DNA of 64,000 bases from Noviherbaspirillum humi (lineage in GTDB: Bacteria; Pseudomonadota; Gammaproteobacteria; Burkholderiales; Burkholderiaceae_D): contig NZ_FZOT01000010.1 in NCBI RefSeq assembly GCF_900188095.1, forward strand, positions 62,001 through 126,000, written 5' to 3'. Position numbers and translations under genes: made by a program. Below the pieces are notes generated by a model, which saw nothing but the letters and a program-made list of their open reading frames with translations, made no database searches and was not told where the DNA came from. This document shows positions 17,469-27,377 of this stretch, piece after piece (position 1 is the first letter of the stretch; each line of letters starts with the position of its first letter).

Positions 17469-18692
17469 ATGAAACTCAATGAAGATTTTCTCGCGCAGAT
17501 GCGCGAGGCAACCAACCTGCTGCGCACCGCCGGACCCGCCGCCGCTACCGCCGCCATCCAGCGAGCCCTGAACGGCGGCGGCACGCCCGCCGGAAACATG
17601 GCCGATGTTGTCGACCCGGTCCTGCGCAATGGAAGCCAGGAGGAGCCCGCCGCGGACCGGCCCGAGGCGCAACCGCAGTCCGGCGACTTATCGCGCGACT
17701 TCCTGGCCCGGTTTCGCGTCGGCAAGGGCGGTAAGTGGTTCACTCCCGCCGCACGGCAAGCGGCCGAAGACGTGGAATTCAGAACCGGGCCGGACACCGC
17801 CGACAGGCCGGGGAACACAGGGCGCTTCCTTTCCGGCTCATGTTCGAATGCGGCGGGCACGCGCGCCTACAAGCTGTATGTGCCTGCCAATTACAACGCC
17901 GACAGCGCCGAGCGCCCGGCGCTGGTCGTGATGCTGCATGGCTGCAAGCAGAACCCCGACGATTTCGCCGCCGGCACCGCCATGAACCGGCTCGCCGACC
18001 AGCACGGCTGCCTGGTGCTCTACCCCGCGCAGGCCGCGAATGCCAACGGGTCGAATTGCTGGAACTGGTTCAATCCGTCCGACCAGGCGCGGGATCGCGG
18101 CGAACCTTCCATCATCGCCGACATGACCCGGCAGGTCATGCGCGAATACCGTACTGATTCGGCCCGAACCTATGTGTCCGGCCTCTCCGCCGGCGGCGCG
18201 ATGGCCGCCATCCTTGCCTGCGCCTATCCCGATCTGTATGCAGCGGTTGCCATCCACTCCGGCTTGCCGGTCGGATCGGCGCATGACGTGGCGTCAGCCT
18301 TCGGCGCCATGAAGAACGGCAAGGCGGGCAGGCTGACGCCCAGCCGCCAACCCGTGCCGGTGATCGTCTTCCATGGCGACCGCGACCATACGGTCCATTC
18401 GGCCAATGGCCAGCAGGCGCTGCGGCAATGCATGGGCATGCCCGACGGCGCCGCAAATGCCGGCGAGACCCGCATCGTCAAGGGCAGGGCCGAGCGGGGC
18501 CGCGGCTATACCAGGACGGATTTTCTTGACAAGGACGACCGCGTGATCGCCGAGCACTGGCTGGTCCACGGGGCGGGCCATGCCTGGTCGGGCGGCAGCG
18601 CGGCCGGGTCGTACACTGACCCGAAAGGCCCGGATGCTTCTTCCGAGATGCTGAGGTTCTTCATGGCCCATCCGCAGCGCGGCAAGGCTTGA
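17469..18692 (+). CDS. PHB-depolymerase-family esterase
   Basis: This 407-residue alpha/beta hydrolase of the LpqC/esterase-PHB family has the lipase box GLSAGG (Ser240), acid in FHGDRDHTVH, and His in HGAGHAWSGG. The oxyanion motif is MLHGCKQ (155-161). The first 120 residues are an extension without a signal peptide, containing FLARFRVGKGGKWFTPAA, so a cytoplasmic or granule-associated enzyme is possible. Family members cleave short-chain polyhydroxyalkanoate or aryl esters such as feruloyl esters. The ribosome site is weak (GAAAGAA). It follows the RHH regulator in a probable two-gene operon. Confidence 0.88.
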   Translation: MKLNEDFLAQMREATNLLRTAGPAAATAAIQRALNGGGTPAGNMADVVDPVLRNGSQEEPAADRPEAQPQSGDLSRDFLARFRVGKGGKWFTPAARQAAEDVEFRTGPDTADRPGNTGRFLSGSCSNAAGTRAYKLYVPANYNADSAERPALVVMLHGCKQNPDDFAAGTAMNRLADQHGCLVLYPAQAANANGSNCWNWFNPSDQARDRGEPSIIADMTRQVMREYRTDSARTYVSGLSAGGAMAAILACAYPDLYAAVAIHSGLPVGSAHDVASAFGAMKNGKAGRLTPSRQPVPVIVFHGDRDHTVHSANGQQALRQCMGMPDGAANAGETRIVKGRAERGRGYTRTDFLDKDDRVIAEHWLVHGAGHAWSGGSAAGSYTDPKGPDASSEMLRFFMAHPQRGKA

Positions 18693-18787
18693 TGGTTCGA
18701 TGCCCGGGATCGGGTATGCCCGCCCGGGCGCAGCGTCAGGCCCGGCAGGGTGCCAGGATCGATTCGGCAGGGCTTGATGGGTCGGGG

Positions 18788-18826
18788 GCGGGCGCCGATC
18801 ATGCATCCATCATGATCAGCGCCCGC
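18788..18826. terminator. hairpin between convergent genes
   Basis: Outer 8-bp arms (18788-18795 with 18819-18826) and inner 7-bp arms (18797-18803 with 18811-18817) are separated by a single C/A mismatch. It overlaps the last codons of the leftward 84-residue gene. No T-run follows on either side, so termination is an inference. Confidence 0.5.
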
Positions 18827-19070
18827 ACGCGATCGCTTCGATGGCGCACAGGGCGGCGCGCTCCGCGCTGGTGAGCACTTCCAGCGTGTCGTCGGAATTG
18901 AGCCGCGCCTGGCTGTACAGCAAGGGGCGCAGGGCATTCCTCGGATCGCCGTTGTAGACCTTGGTCTTGGTCAGGAGATAGGCATGGCCGATCACCGGGC
19001 GCACGAGCGTGACCGACGCGCGGATCCAGTATCGGCGATAGTAAGGCCCGGACTCTCTGGCGAGAAACAT
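18816..19070 (-). CDS. small basic hypothetical protein
   Basis: This 84-residue protein begins MFLARESGPYYRRYWIRASV and ends AIEAIACGR. Start 19070 is set by a strong GAGGGAGGG just upstream; a longer frame from 19097 would include that site in its coding part. It is Arg/Tyr-rich at the N-terminus with two Cys late (about 76 and 82) and no predicted membrane helix. I do not recognise a family. It faces the esterase gene tail to tail. Confidence 0.65.
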   Translation of the reverse strand: MFLARESGPYYRRYWIRASVTLVRPVIGHAYLLTKTKVYNGDPRNALRPLLYSQARLNSDDTLEVLTSAERAALCAIEAIACGR

Positions 19071-19133
19071 ATGCCCTCCCTCGTCAGGGTAGACCATTTC
19101 CCCCGCATGTCCAGCCCGGAAAGCAACGATGCG

Positions 19134-19742
19134 CTAGCCCGGCAACCCGATGCCCTGCTGATCGCCCTTGCCGGCCAAGGTCTGGCCGGCTTTTCGTTGA
19201 TGCAGCAGGTCGATCATTGTCCGGCAGAAGGCCGGCAGGTCGTCCGGCTTGCGGCTGCTGACCCAATTGCCATCCACCACCACTTCCTGGTCGAGCCAGG
19301 TGCCGCCGGCGTGCCGGATGTCGTCCTGCAGCGTCGGCCAACTGGTCATGCTGCGGCCATCGACCAGGCCGGCGGAGACCAGCAGCCAGCCGCCATGGCA
19401 GATGACGAAAACGGGTTTGCCTGCCTCGTCGATCTGGCGCACGAAGCGTTGCGCCTCCGGCACCATCCGCAGCTGATCGCCGTTGATCACGCCGCCCGGC
19501 AGCAAAACGCCGTCGAACTGGCTGGCGTCGGCGTCGGCGAAAGTCAGGTCGACGTCGAACTGGCTGCCCTTGTCGTGGTGATTGAATCCCTGCACCTTGC
19601 CCGGCTGCTGCGAAATCACCTGGGTGACCACGCCTTCGCTTTCCAGCGCCCGTTTCGGCTCGGTGAATTCCACTTGCTCGAATCCTTCCACCACCAGGAT
19701 GGCGATGCGCGTGCCTTGCAGATGGGTATCGCTTGTATCCAT
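19134..19742 (-). CDS. PfpI/DJ-1 family cysteine hydrolase (protease I / deglycase-like)
   Basis: This 202-residue class I glutamine-amidotransferase-like protein starts MDTSDTHLQGTRIAILVVEGFEQVE. The nucleophile elbow is VICHGGW (Cys near 119), with a family Glu in EFTEP and PGG in VLLPGGVINGD. Members include PfpI and YhbO, reported as proteases or glyoxal-adduct deglycases under stress. AAGGAGATCTC precedes the ATG. It is divergent from the SDR gene, with about 190 bp between them, consistent with a shared stress-response locus. Confidence 0.92.
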   Translation of the reverse strand: MDTSDTHLQGTRIAILVVEGFEQVEFTEPKRALESEGVVTQVISQQPGKVQGFNHHDKGSQFDVDLTFADADASQFDGVLLPGGVINGDQLRMVPEAQRFVRQIDEAGKPVFVICHGGWLLVSAGLVDGRSMTSWPTLQDDIRHAGGTWLDQEVVVDGNWVSSRKPDDLPAFCRTMIDLLHQRKAGQTLAGKGDQQGIGLPG

Positions 19743-19935
19743 GAGATCTCCTTCGTGAATAGAGCCGCCTTCATCCGTGAAACGGGTATGGCGGCGAACG
19801 CAAAATCGGCATCCGTATGCATATCGCGCGCCAGGCCTTTCATTTCCCTGCTTCACGCGGTATGGACATTGCATGTAGAGCCGCCTTTGTCGGCCGAACA
19901 CCGGCCTGCCCATTTCATTTGGAAAAGGAGTTCTC

Positions 19936-20832
19936 ATGCCTGTCACCCTGAAACCGATCGACCAGCAAGTCATGGTCATCACCGGCGCTTCCAGCGGCAT
20001 CGGCCTGGCGACGGCCGCCGCCGCCTGCCTGCGCGGCGCCAAGCTGGTGCTGGCCGCGCGCAGCGAAGAAGCGTTGCGCGCCGCCGTCGATGGCATCCGC
20101 GAAGCCGGCGGGGATGCCATCTATGTCGTGGCCGATGTCGGCGACCGCGCCCAGGTGGAAAAGGTCGCTGCCGCGGCGATCGAGCGCTACGGCCATATCG
20201 ATACCTGGGTGAACGATGCCGGCGGGTCCATCTACGGCCGGCTCGACCAGGTCTCCGAAGAAGACAGCCGCCGCCTGTTCGATACCAACTTCTGGGGCGT
20301 GGTCAACGGCTCCCTGGTGGCGCTGCCGCACTTGCGCGCCAATGGCGGAGCGCTGATCAACGTCGGCAGCGAAGTCTCGGATGCGGTCATTCCGCTGCAG
20401 GGCATGTATTCGGCATCCAAGCATGCGGTCAAGGGTTTCACCGATGCATTGCGGGTGGAGGTGGAGCATGTGGACAAGGCGCCGGTGTCGATTACCTTGA
20501 TTCAGCCGACGGCGGTCAATACGCCTTTTCCGCAGCACGCCAAAAATTACATGGACAAGGAGCCAAAATTACCAACGCCGATGATCGACCCGCACCAGGT
20601 GGCCATGGCCATCCTGCGTGCTGCGAGCCGGCCGGTGCGCGCCGTGAAGGTAGGCGTGATGTCCAAGCTCAATACCACCATGCATCGCGTCATGCCGGGC
20701 CTGGCGGAAAAGCTCGCCGCCACCCAGCTGAACCGGCAGCAATACGAGGAGCCGCCGCGCAATCCGGAAGGTGCGCTTCACCGGGCCGGCGGCACCGCCC
20801 AGGTGTACGGCAGCGGCGGCGCGACCCAATAA
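19936..20832 (+). CDS. short-chain dehydrogenase/reductase (SDR)
   Basis: This 298-residue NAD(P)-dependent oxidoreductase has the cofactor motif TGASSGIG at residues about 15-22, the NDAG motif, and the catalytic YxxxK in YSASK. The C-terminal extension of about 60 residues beyond the core (NTTMHRVMPGLAEKLAATQL) is typical of the YqjQ/DltE-like classical SDRs with a membrane-associating tail. AAAAGGAG precedes the ATG. It is followed 18 bp later by a PEBP gene in the same direction. The substrate is unknown. Confidence 0.9.
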   Translation: MPVTLKPIDQQVMVITGASSGIGLATAAAACLRGAKLVLAARSEEALRAAVDGIREAGGDAIYVVADVGDRAQVEKVAAAAIERYGHIDTWVNDAGGSIYGRLDQVSEEDSRRLFDTNFWGVVNGSLVALPHLRANGGALINVGSEVSDAVIPLQGMYSASKHAVKGFTDALRVEVEHVDKAPVSITLIQPTAVNTPFPQHAKNYMDKEPKLPTPMIDPHQVAMAILRAASRPVRAVKVGVMSKLNTTMHRVMPGLAEKLAATQLNRQQYEEPPRNPEGALHRAGGTAQVYGSGGATQ

Positions 20833-20850
20833 TGAATGGAGAGGAACACC

Positions 20851-21474
20851 ATGCTGGAAAAATTGCCCGAAGCGGTCGGCCATGCGCTGCGCAACCGGCG
20901 CGCCGGCCTCGATCAGATTCTCTTCAACCAGGTGCATCTGCAGACCGGCACGGCGGCCATTGACGTCACCAGCCTCGCCTTTCACGACCATGGGCCGATC
21001 CCGATGGCGTACACCGCCGACGGCAGCGGCGCCTCGCCGCCGCTGGAGTGGCACGGCATTCCGCCGGGCGCCGGCTCGGTGCTGTTGATCGTGGAGGATG
21101 CGGATGCGCCGACGCCGCATCCGCTGGTGCATGCCATTGCCGTCGACCTGCCGCCGGAAGATGGCGTTCTGCGCGAAGGCGAACTGGCATCCAGCGAGGC
21201 CGCGCCGGGCGACGCCACCCTCGGCCGCAATTCCTATCTGCAGGCGAGCTGGCTGCCGCCCGATCCGCCGCCCGGGCACGGCATTCATCGCTATGCTTTC
21301 CAGGTGTTCGCCCTGGCGCCGGGACCGGCCTTCTCCGGCACGCCGGGGCGGGATGCGGTGCTCGAGGCGCTGCATGACCGGGCCATTGCCAGCGGCTGCC
21401 TGATCGCCACCTACGAGCGGCAGGACGGCAGCATTAAGGTTGACGCTGGGCCGGCCGCGCCGCTGGCGAATTAG
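20851..21474 (+). CDS. YbhB/YbcL-family (PEBP, Raf-kinase-inhibitor-like) protein
   Basis: This 207-residue cytoplasmic protein has the phosphatidylethanolamine-binding-protein fold: YTADGSGASPPLEWHGIP, VLLIVEDADAP and HPLVHAIAVDLPP motifs, then a C-terminal ALHDRAIASGCLIATYER helix. Bacterial members bind small ligands of unclear identity. GGAGAGG lies 6 nt before ATG 20851, so this start is preferred over 20836. About 35 residues precede the usual domain start. It is co-transcribed with the SDR gene (18-bp gap). Confidence 0.9.
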   Translation: MLEKLPEAVGHALRNRRAGLDQILFNQVHLQTGTAAIDVTSLAFHDHGPIPMAYTADGSGASPPLEWHGIPPGAGSVLLIVEDADAPTPHPLVHAIAVDLPPEDGVLREGELASSEAAPGDATLGRNSYLQASWLPPDPPPGHGIHRYAFQVFALAPGPAFSGTPGRDAVLEALHDRAIASGCLIATYERQDGSIKVDAGPAAPLAN

Positions 21475-21905
21475 CGAGACATAAGTGAGGCATGGCCGCT
21501 ATAAACCATCACAATACGCCGGATGAACGGGGTTTTCGCGATTCCCGTAAGCAATTTGTAATAGACATCCTTTATCCTTCCAGTTTAAGCCGGTTTCAGA
21601 GCCCGATCGGTCTCTCCCGGGACGGCTTCTTCGCTGCAGCGGCTCACAGGCCTGCTTCAGCAGGCCGGCGCGCCAACCACAGCGCCGGTCTCCGTCCAGG
21701 TCAGGTCATGCCCTGACCGCCAGCTTCCGGGCGCGGCCGTCCGTCACCACGCCAGCGTTTCACCTGAAAGGGTGGCGCTGGTTCGGACTGCCTGCGTCAT
21801 CGACGCGGGCGTTAGGGAATCCCACGTCCATCAATTGTCATGCTCACTCTTGGCTGCGCCCACCGTGGCGAGGCCGGGTTCATCACGCTCATCTTTTGGA
21901 ACATC
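21475..21905 (+). promoter_or_regulatory. long hairpin-rich leader before the lactate permease
   Basis: No gene is seen in 431 bp. Three consecutive perfect or nested hairpins are visible: 21649-21666 (7-bp stem, TTCA loop), 21699-21718 (6-bp stem, 8-nt loop) and 21752-21781 (6-bp outer, 4-bp inner stem). There is no U-run directly after them. I cannot match it to a known riboswitch class. Confidence 0.5.
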
Positions 21906-23579
<1,674 letters not shown>

Positions 23580-23597
23580 GCTCTCCTCGCAATCACC

Positions 23598-23623
23598 GGG
23601 GCGGCGATCTCCGCAGCCGCCCC
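23598..23623 (+). terminator. probable terminator of the lactate permease gene
   Basis: An 8-bp GC stem (23598-23605 with 23616-23623) starts 19 bp after the stop and is followed by ATTCTTCCCTACTATT, a weak T-run. Confidence 0.6.
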
Positions 23624-23694
23624 ATTCTTCCCTACTATTGGATACACTGGTTTCGCCGTATCTGAAAACAGCACTTCATCCAAAAAAGGAAGAT

Positions 23695-25032
23695 ATGATC
23701 CCCCAAGCAAACCAAGCATGGCGCGCCGCCGCGGGCGCGCTCCTGGCCGGCGCCGGCATCGGCGCCGCCGCGCAGGAAGTCAGCATTTCGCCGCAGCAGG
23801 AAGCGGCCTTCGCCAAAATTGCCGCCGCTCCTGCGGTCAAGCAGGCGCTGGACTTTCTCAAGCAGGATGATGCCAAAACCCTGGAAGACCAGAAGGCGAT
23901 CGTCGTCATTGCCGCGCCGACCTTCAAGGAAAAGCGCCGCGCCGAATATTATCTCGGCCGCCTGAAGGAAGCGGGGCTGAACGAGGTGCGCATGGATGCC
24001 GCCAGCAATGTCTGCGGCGTGCTGCCCGGCGCCGGCGGCGGACCGAAGCTGCTGCTCTCCGCCCACCTCGACACCGTGTTCCCGGAAAACACCAACCTGA
24101 CGATACGCGAGAACGGCGGCAAGCTGTATGCGCCCGGCATCGCCGACGACGCGCGCGGCCTGGCCTCCATCCTCTCGCTGGTGCGCGCCTTCAAGGCGAG
24201 CGGCCTGCGCACCGTCGGCGACGTCTGGCTGTGCGGTACCGTCGGCGAGGAAGGTCTGGGCGATCTGAAGGGCATCAAGCAGGTGTTCAAGGACCACAAG
24301 GACATCGACGGCTACATCGCCCTCGAATCGCCGACCGTGCCGAACGAGGAAATCTCCTTCCAGGCCGCCGGCAGCAACCGCTACCGCATCACCTACAAGG
24401 GACCGGGCGGGCACAGCTACCAGGCATTCGGCCAGCCCAGCGCCATCCATGCGCTCGGCCGCGCCATCGCCGGCATCAGCGAGCTGCAGACCCCGGCCAC
24501 GCCCAAGACCACCTTCACCGTCGGCACCATCGCCGGCGGCACCTCGGTCAACTCCATCGCCGCCGAGGCCACCATGGACCTCGACATGCGCTCCAACGAC
24601 AACGACGAGCTGCTGAAGCTGGAAGCCAAGGCGCTGCAGATCGCCAAGGATGCGGCCGCGGCCGAGAACAAGCGCTGGAACAGCGACAAGATCAAGGTGG
24701 ACATCGAGCAGGTCGGCGCCCGTCCCGGCGGATCGCCGTCGCCCAACCATGCGGTGGTGCAGTCGCTCTGGCTGGCGGTGAAGGCCATCGGCGCCACGCC
24801 GAAGCTGGCCGGCGCGCGCAGCACCGAAGCCAACCTGCCGATCAGCCTCGGCATTCCGGCGGCGGTGGTCGGCGCCGGCGGCTTCTCGCAGGGCATTCAT
24901 TCGCCGGAAGAGTGGTTCGATCCGGCCAATGCGCATCTCGGTCCGGCCAAGGCGCTGATGGCCATTCTCGGCCTTGCCGGCGTGCAGGGCGTGAGCGACC
25001 CGCTGCTCGCCAAGCGGCCGCCGCGGCAGTAA
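23695..25032 (+). CDS. M20-family exported metallopeptidase
   Basis: This 445-residue zinc aminoacylase/carboxypeptidase-type hydrolase has a signal-like N-terminus (AAAGALLAGAGIGAAAQE) that suggests periplasmic location. Metal-site motifs are SAHLDTVFP (first His and catalytic Asp), GIADDARGLA (bridging Asp), GTVGEEGLGD (general-base Glu and metal Glu) and HSPEEWFD (last His). The dimerisation insert spans about 215-340. AAGGAAGAT precedes the ATG at 23695; a longer frame from 23638 has none. Substrate not determined. It converges on a small excisionase-like gene. Confidence 0.9.
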   Translation: MIPQANQAWRAAAGALLAGAGIGAAAQEVSISPQQEAAFAKIAAAPAVKQALDFLKQDDAKTLEDQKAIVVIAAPTFKEKRRAEYYLGRLKEAGLNEVRMDAASNVCGVLPGAGGGPKLLLSAHLDTVFPENTNLTIRENGGKLYAPGIADDARGLASILSLVRAFKASGLRTVGDVWLCGTVGEEGLGDLKGIKQVFKDHKDIDGYIALESPTVPNEEISFQAAGSNRYRITYKGPGGHSYQAFGQPSAIHALGRAIAGISELQTPATPKTTFTVGTIAGGTSVNSIAAEATMDLDMRSNDNDELLKLEAKALQIAKDAAAAENKRWNSDKIKVDIEQVGARPGGSPSPNHAVVQSLWLAVKAIGATPKLAGARSTEANLPISLGIPAAVVGAGGFSQGIHSPEEWFDPANAHLGPAKALMAILGLAGVQGVSDPLLAKRPPRQ

Positions 25033-25046
25033 GCGCGGCTTCCGGC

Positions 25047-25081
25047 GCCTGCCGCCGCCCGCAGATCAGACGGCGGCAGGC
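25047..25081. terminator. hairpin between convergent genes
   Basis: A perfect 11-bp GC-rich stem (25047-25057 with 25071-25081) with a 13-nt loop, lying in the 56-bp gap between the M20 peptidase and the small excisionase-like gene. No T-run on either side. Confidence 0.55.
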
Positions 25082-25088
25082 ACGGCGA

Positions 25089-25292
25089 TCATTCGCTGCC
25101 GCTGTTTTCCACCGTGTCGTAATAGGCCTGCATGTCGATCATGATCTGGCCCTCATCGTCAATGGTGAAGAGCTCTCCCTGCATCCACTTTCCATCTTCG
25201 ATGTTGTGGTAGGCCTGGTCCATCGGATAGCCGGTGACCTTTGCGAAGCGTTCGAGACTGAGATAGCGGGGCAGGATGTTCTCGGCAGTCAT
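25089..25292 (-). CDS. small excisionase-like DNA-binding protein
   Basis: This 67-residue protein reads RYLSLERFAKVTGYPMDQAYHNIEDGKW, then a short FTIDDEGQIMIDMQAYYDTVEN tail. The layout of a winged-helix pair followed by a beta-wing and a final IDMxAYYxTVEN helix resembles phage excisionases (Xis, DUF1233/AlpA-like). AAGGAGGTGCGCC is a strong ribosome site. No integrase, attachment site or other phage gene lies nearby, so it may be a domesticated regulator. The assignment is by pattern only. Confidence 0.65.
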   Translation of the reverse strand: MTAENILPRYLSLERFAKVTGYPMDQAYHNIEDGKWMQGELFTIDDEGQIMIDMQAYYDTVENSGSE

Positions 25293-25430
25293 GGCGCACC
25301 TCCTTGTGGCGTCTGATGAAGAACAGGGTTCGTAGCCGGGCTATTGCTATATTGCGATGCAATATGCGGCCATGTTGGCCGAATGCCTTTCCTTTGATGC
25401 CGGTCAAACGGCGCTCCAGAGGCGGGCGCT

Positions 25431-26132
25431 TCAACCGCCGACCGGGCCGATCTGCTCCCGCACTATCCGCACCCACTCCTTGAGATAAAGCTTGTAATGC
25501 TTCTCGTCCTTTTGCCACATCCGGTTGACGGCCATGCCGCGCACCAGGTTAAGGGTCAGGTTGAGGACGGTCCTGGCCTGGGTTGGGGTCATGCCCGCGT
25601 TCTTGAATACGCTGAGCCACAGTTCATTGGTGGTGCTGCGGTAGTTCTCCATGACCGGCAGGATGCGCTGCATTAATTCGTCGTCGGTGCGGGCCACCAT
25701 GATGACTTCCAGCGCGGCAATGAAAGGCCAGTCGAAGTAGACGCTCAGGCAATCGGTGATGAAGCCTTCGATCGGGCTCTCGCTGGCCTTGGCGCTTTTC
25801 GCCACCCGCTGGCCGCGCTTGATCGCTTCGTCATAGACGGCGGCGGTGGCAGCCACCACCAGCTCCGCCTTGTTGGCGTAGTGATGCATCAGCGCGCCGT
25901 TCGACATGCCGGCGCAGCTGGCCACTTCCTTGGTGGTGAGTCCGCTGTAGCCGCGCTGCATCAGGACTTCGATGGTCGCCTGAAGCAGCTTCTCCCGCGC
26001 CTCGCGGCTGCGGTCGACCTGCGAGCGCCGGGGCCGCCTGGCGCCCGTTTCGGATGATGCCTCGGGCAGGGACGCGCCGGACGGTCCGGCGTCGGACGGG
26101 TCTGGCGTTTCCTGTTTCCTGGATTTAAGCAT
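25431..26132 (-). CDS. TetR-family transcriptional regulator
   Basis: This 233-residue regulator has a 45-residue Pro/Ser/Arg-rich leader, then the TetR HTH (residues about 55-100: ATIEVLMQRGYSGLTTKEVA, MSNGALMHHYANKAELV). The C-terminal helical ligand domain carries WPFIAALEVIMVARTDDELM, as in regulators of aromatic or CoA-linked catabolism. Start 26132 follows GGGAAGAACG. It is divergent from the Rieske oxygenase, and a palindromic site lies in the 152-bp gap, so it probably represses that operon and itself. Confidence 0.9.
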   Translation of the reverse strand: MLKSRKQETPDPSDAGPSGASLPEASSETGARRPRRSQVDRSREAREKLLQATIEVLMQRGYSGLTTKEVASCAGMSNGALMHHYANKAELVVAATAAVYDEAIKRGQRVAKSAKASESPIEGFITDCLSVYFDWPFIAALEVIMVARTDDELMQRILPVMENYRSTTNELWLSVFKNAGMTPTQARTVLNLTLNLVRGMAVNRMWQKDEKHYKLYLKEWVRIVREQIGPVGG

Positions 26133-26209
26133 CGTTCTTCCCGTCATCGGTATCGGCTTCGTTCCCGAATTATAGCTGCGCCCGGCGGCCGCTTGAGGCA
26201 AAAATCAAC

Positions 26210-26248
26210 TTACAAACCGCTTGCTCTGTAAATTTATGCGTGTAGAAT
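26210..26248 (+). promoter_or_regulatory. probable TetR operator and promoter of the Rieske operon
   Basis: The inverted repeat TTACA (26210-26214) / TGTAA (26227-26231) overlaps a -35-like TTGCTC (26221-26226), followed after 16 bp by the -10 TAGAAT (26243-26248). The ATG is 36 bp further on. Repressor and polymerase sites would exclude each other. Confidence 0.6.
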
Positions 26249-26284
26249 GAACTGCGCCGACGAGCACATCAATAGGAGACACCC

Positions 26285-27355
26285 ATGCCTTTCATCCGCA
26301 ATGCCTGGTATGTGGCCTGCTGGAGCAGCCAGGTCAATTCCGAATCCCTGTTCCATCGCCGCCTGCTGGACGAGCCGGTCGTCTTTTACCGCAAGCAGAA
26401 CGGCGAGGCGGTGGCGCTGCAGGACCGCTGTCCGCACCGCTTCATCCCCCTTCATCTCGGCAAGCTGCGCAACGACGCGATCGAATGCGCCTATCACGGC
26501 CTGCAGTTCGACTGCTCCGGGAAATGCGTGAAGAACCCGCACGGCGAAGGAAAGGTTCCGGCGGCCGCCAAGGTCCGCGCCTACCCGGTGGCCGACAAGC
26601 ACGGCATGCTCTGGATATGGATGGGGGACGAATCGCATGATGCCGCGCTGATACCGGACTACGGCGTGCTCGACCAGGAAGCGGGCTACCTCACCAGCAC
26701 CGGCGGCTACATCCACATCAAGTCGAACTACGAGCTGATGGCGGAGAACCTGCTCGACCTGAGCCACATCACCTATCTGCACGACGGATTGCTGGGCAGC
26801 CCGGAGCAGGTCGGCGCCGACCAGGTGGTCAGGGAGGATGGAAACACCATCCACTGCGACCGCTGGATGCCGAACATCACCGTGCCCGGCATCTTCGACA
26901 TGCTGTACAAGCGCGACGGCAAGCCGGTCGACATGTGGACCAACATGCAGTGGGTGCCGCCGAGCTGCTTCCGCCTCGATTCCGGGGTGCAGGCGCCCGG
27001 CGGGCAGCGTGAAGACCATGGCTGGTACTACGGCATTCACATCCTCACGCCGGAAACCGAGACCACCACCCATTATCATTTCGCCGCCGCGCTTCCCTCC
27101 GGAACCCGCCTCACACCGGAGGAGTACGCCAAGTTCGCCGACATGCGCCGCTACGCCTTCCTGGAGCAGGACACCCCCATTCTCAATGCGCAGCAGGAAG
27201 CGCTCGGCGGGGCGAATTTCTGGGACATGAAGCCGGTGCTGCTGAGCATCGATGCCGGCCCGGTGAAGATGCGCCGCGCCCTCGAACGCATGCTGAAGGC
27301 GGAACAGCAGCCGAAGGAAGAAAGCAGGTCCGAAAAGCTGGTGCCTGCCACCTGA
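26285..27355 (+). CDS. Rieske non-heme iron oxygenase (VanA-like oxygenase subunit)
   Basis: This 356-residue alpha-subunit-type oxygenase has Rieske ligands CPHR (Cys/His) and CAYHG (Cys/His), spaced as in the [2Fe-2S] centre (residues about 49-72), and the mononuclear iron motif NLLDLSHITYLH. Starting with FIRNAWYVACW, it is like vanillate O-demethylase and dicamba monooxygenase, which remove methyl groups from methoxy-aromatics. No ferredoxin reductase partner (VanB type) is nearby, so electrons must come from elsewhere. AGGAGACACCC precedes the ATG. It is followed 22 bp later by a periplasmic receptor gene, presumably for its substrate. Confidence 0.92.
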   Translation: MPFIRNAWYVACWSSQVNSESLFHRRLLDEPVVFYRKQNGEAVALQDRCPHRFIPLHLGKLRNDAIECAYHGLQFDCSGKCVKNPHGEGKVPAAAKVRAYPVADKHGMLWIWMGDESHDAALIPDYGVLDQEAGYLTSTGGYIHIKSNYELMAENLLDLSHITYLHDGLLGSPEQVGADQVVREDGNTIHCDRWMPNITVPGIFDMLYKRDGKPVDMWTNMQWVPPSCFRLDSGVQAPGGQREDHGWYYGIHILTPETETTTHYHFAAALPSGTRLTPEEYAKFADMRRYAFLEQDTPILNAQQEALGGANFWDMKPVLLSIDAGPVKMRRALERMLKAEQQPKEESRSEKLVPAT

Positions 27356-27377
27356 CCACCCCCTGGAGGAGACAAAC

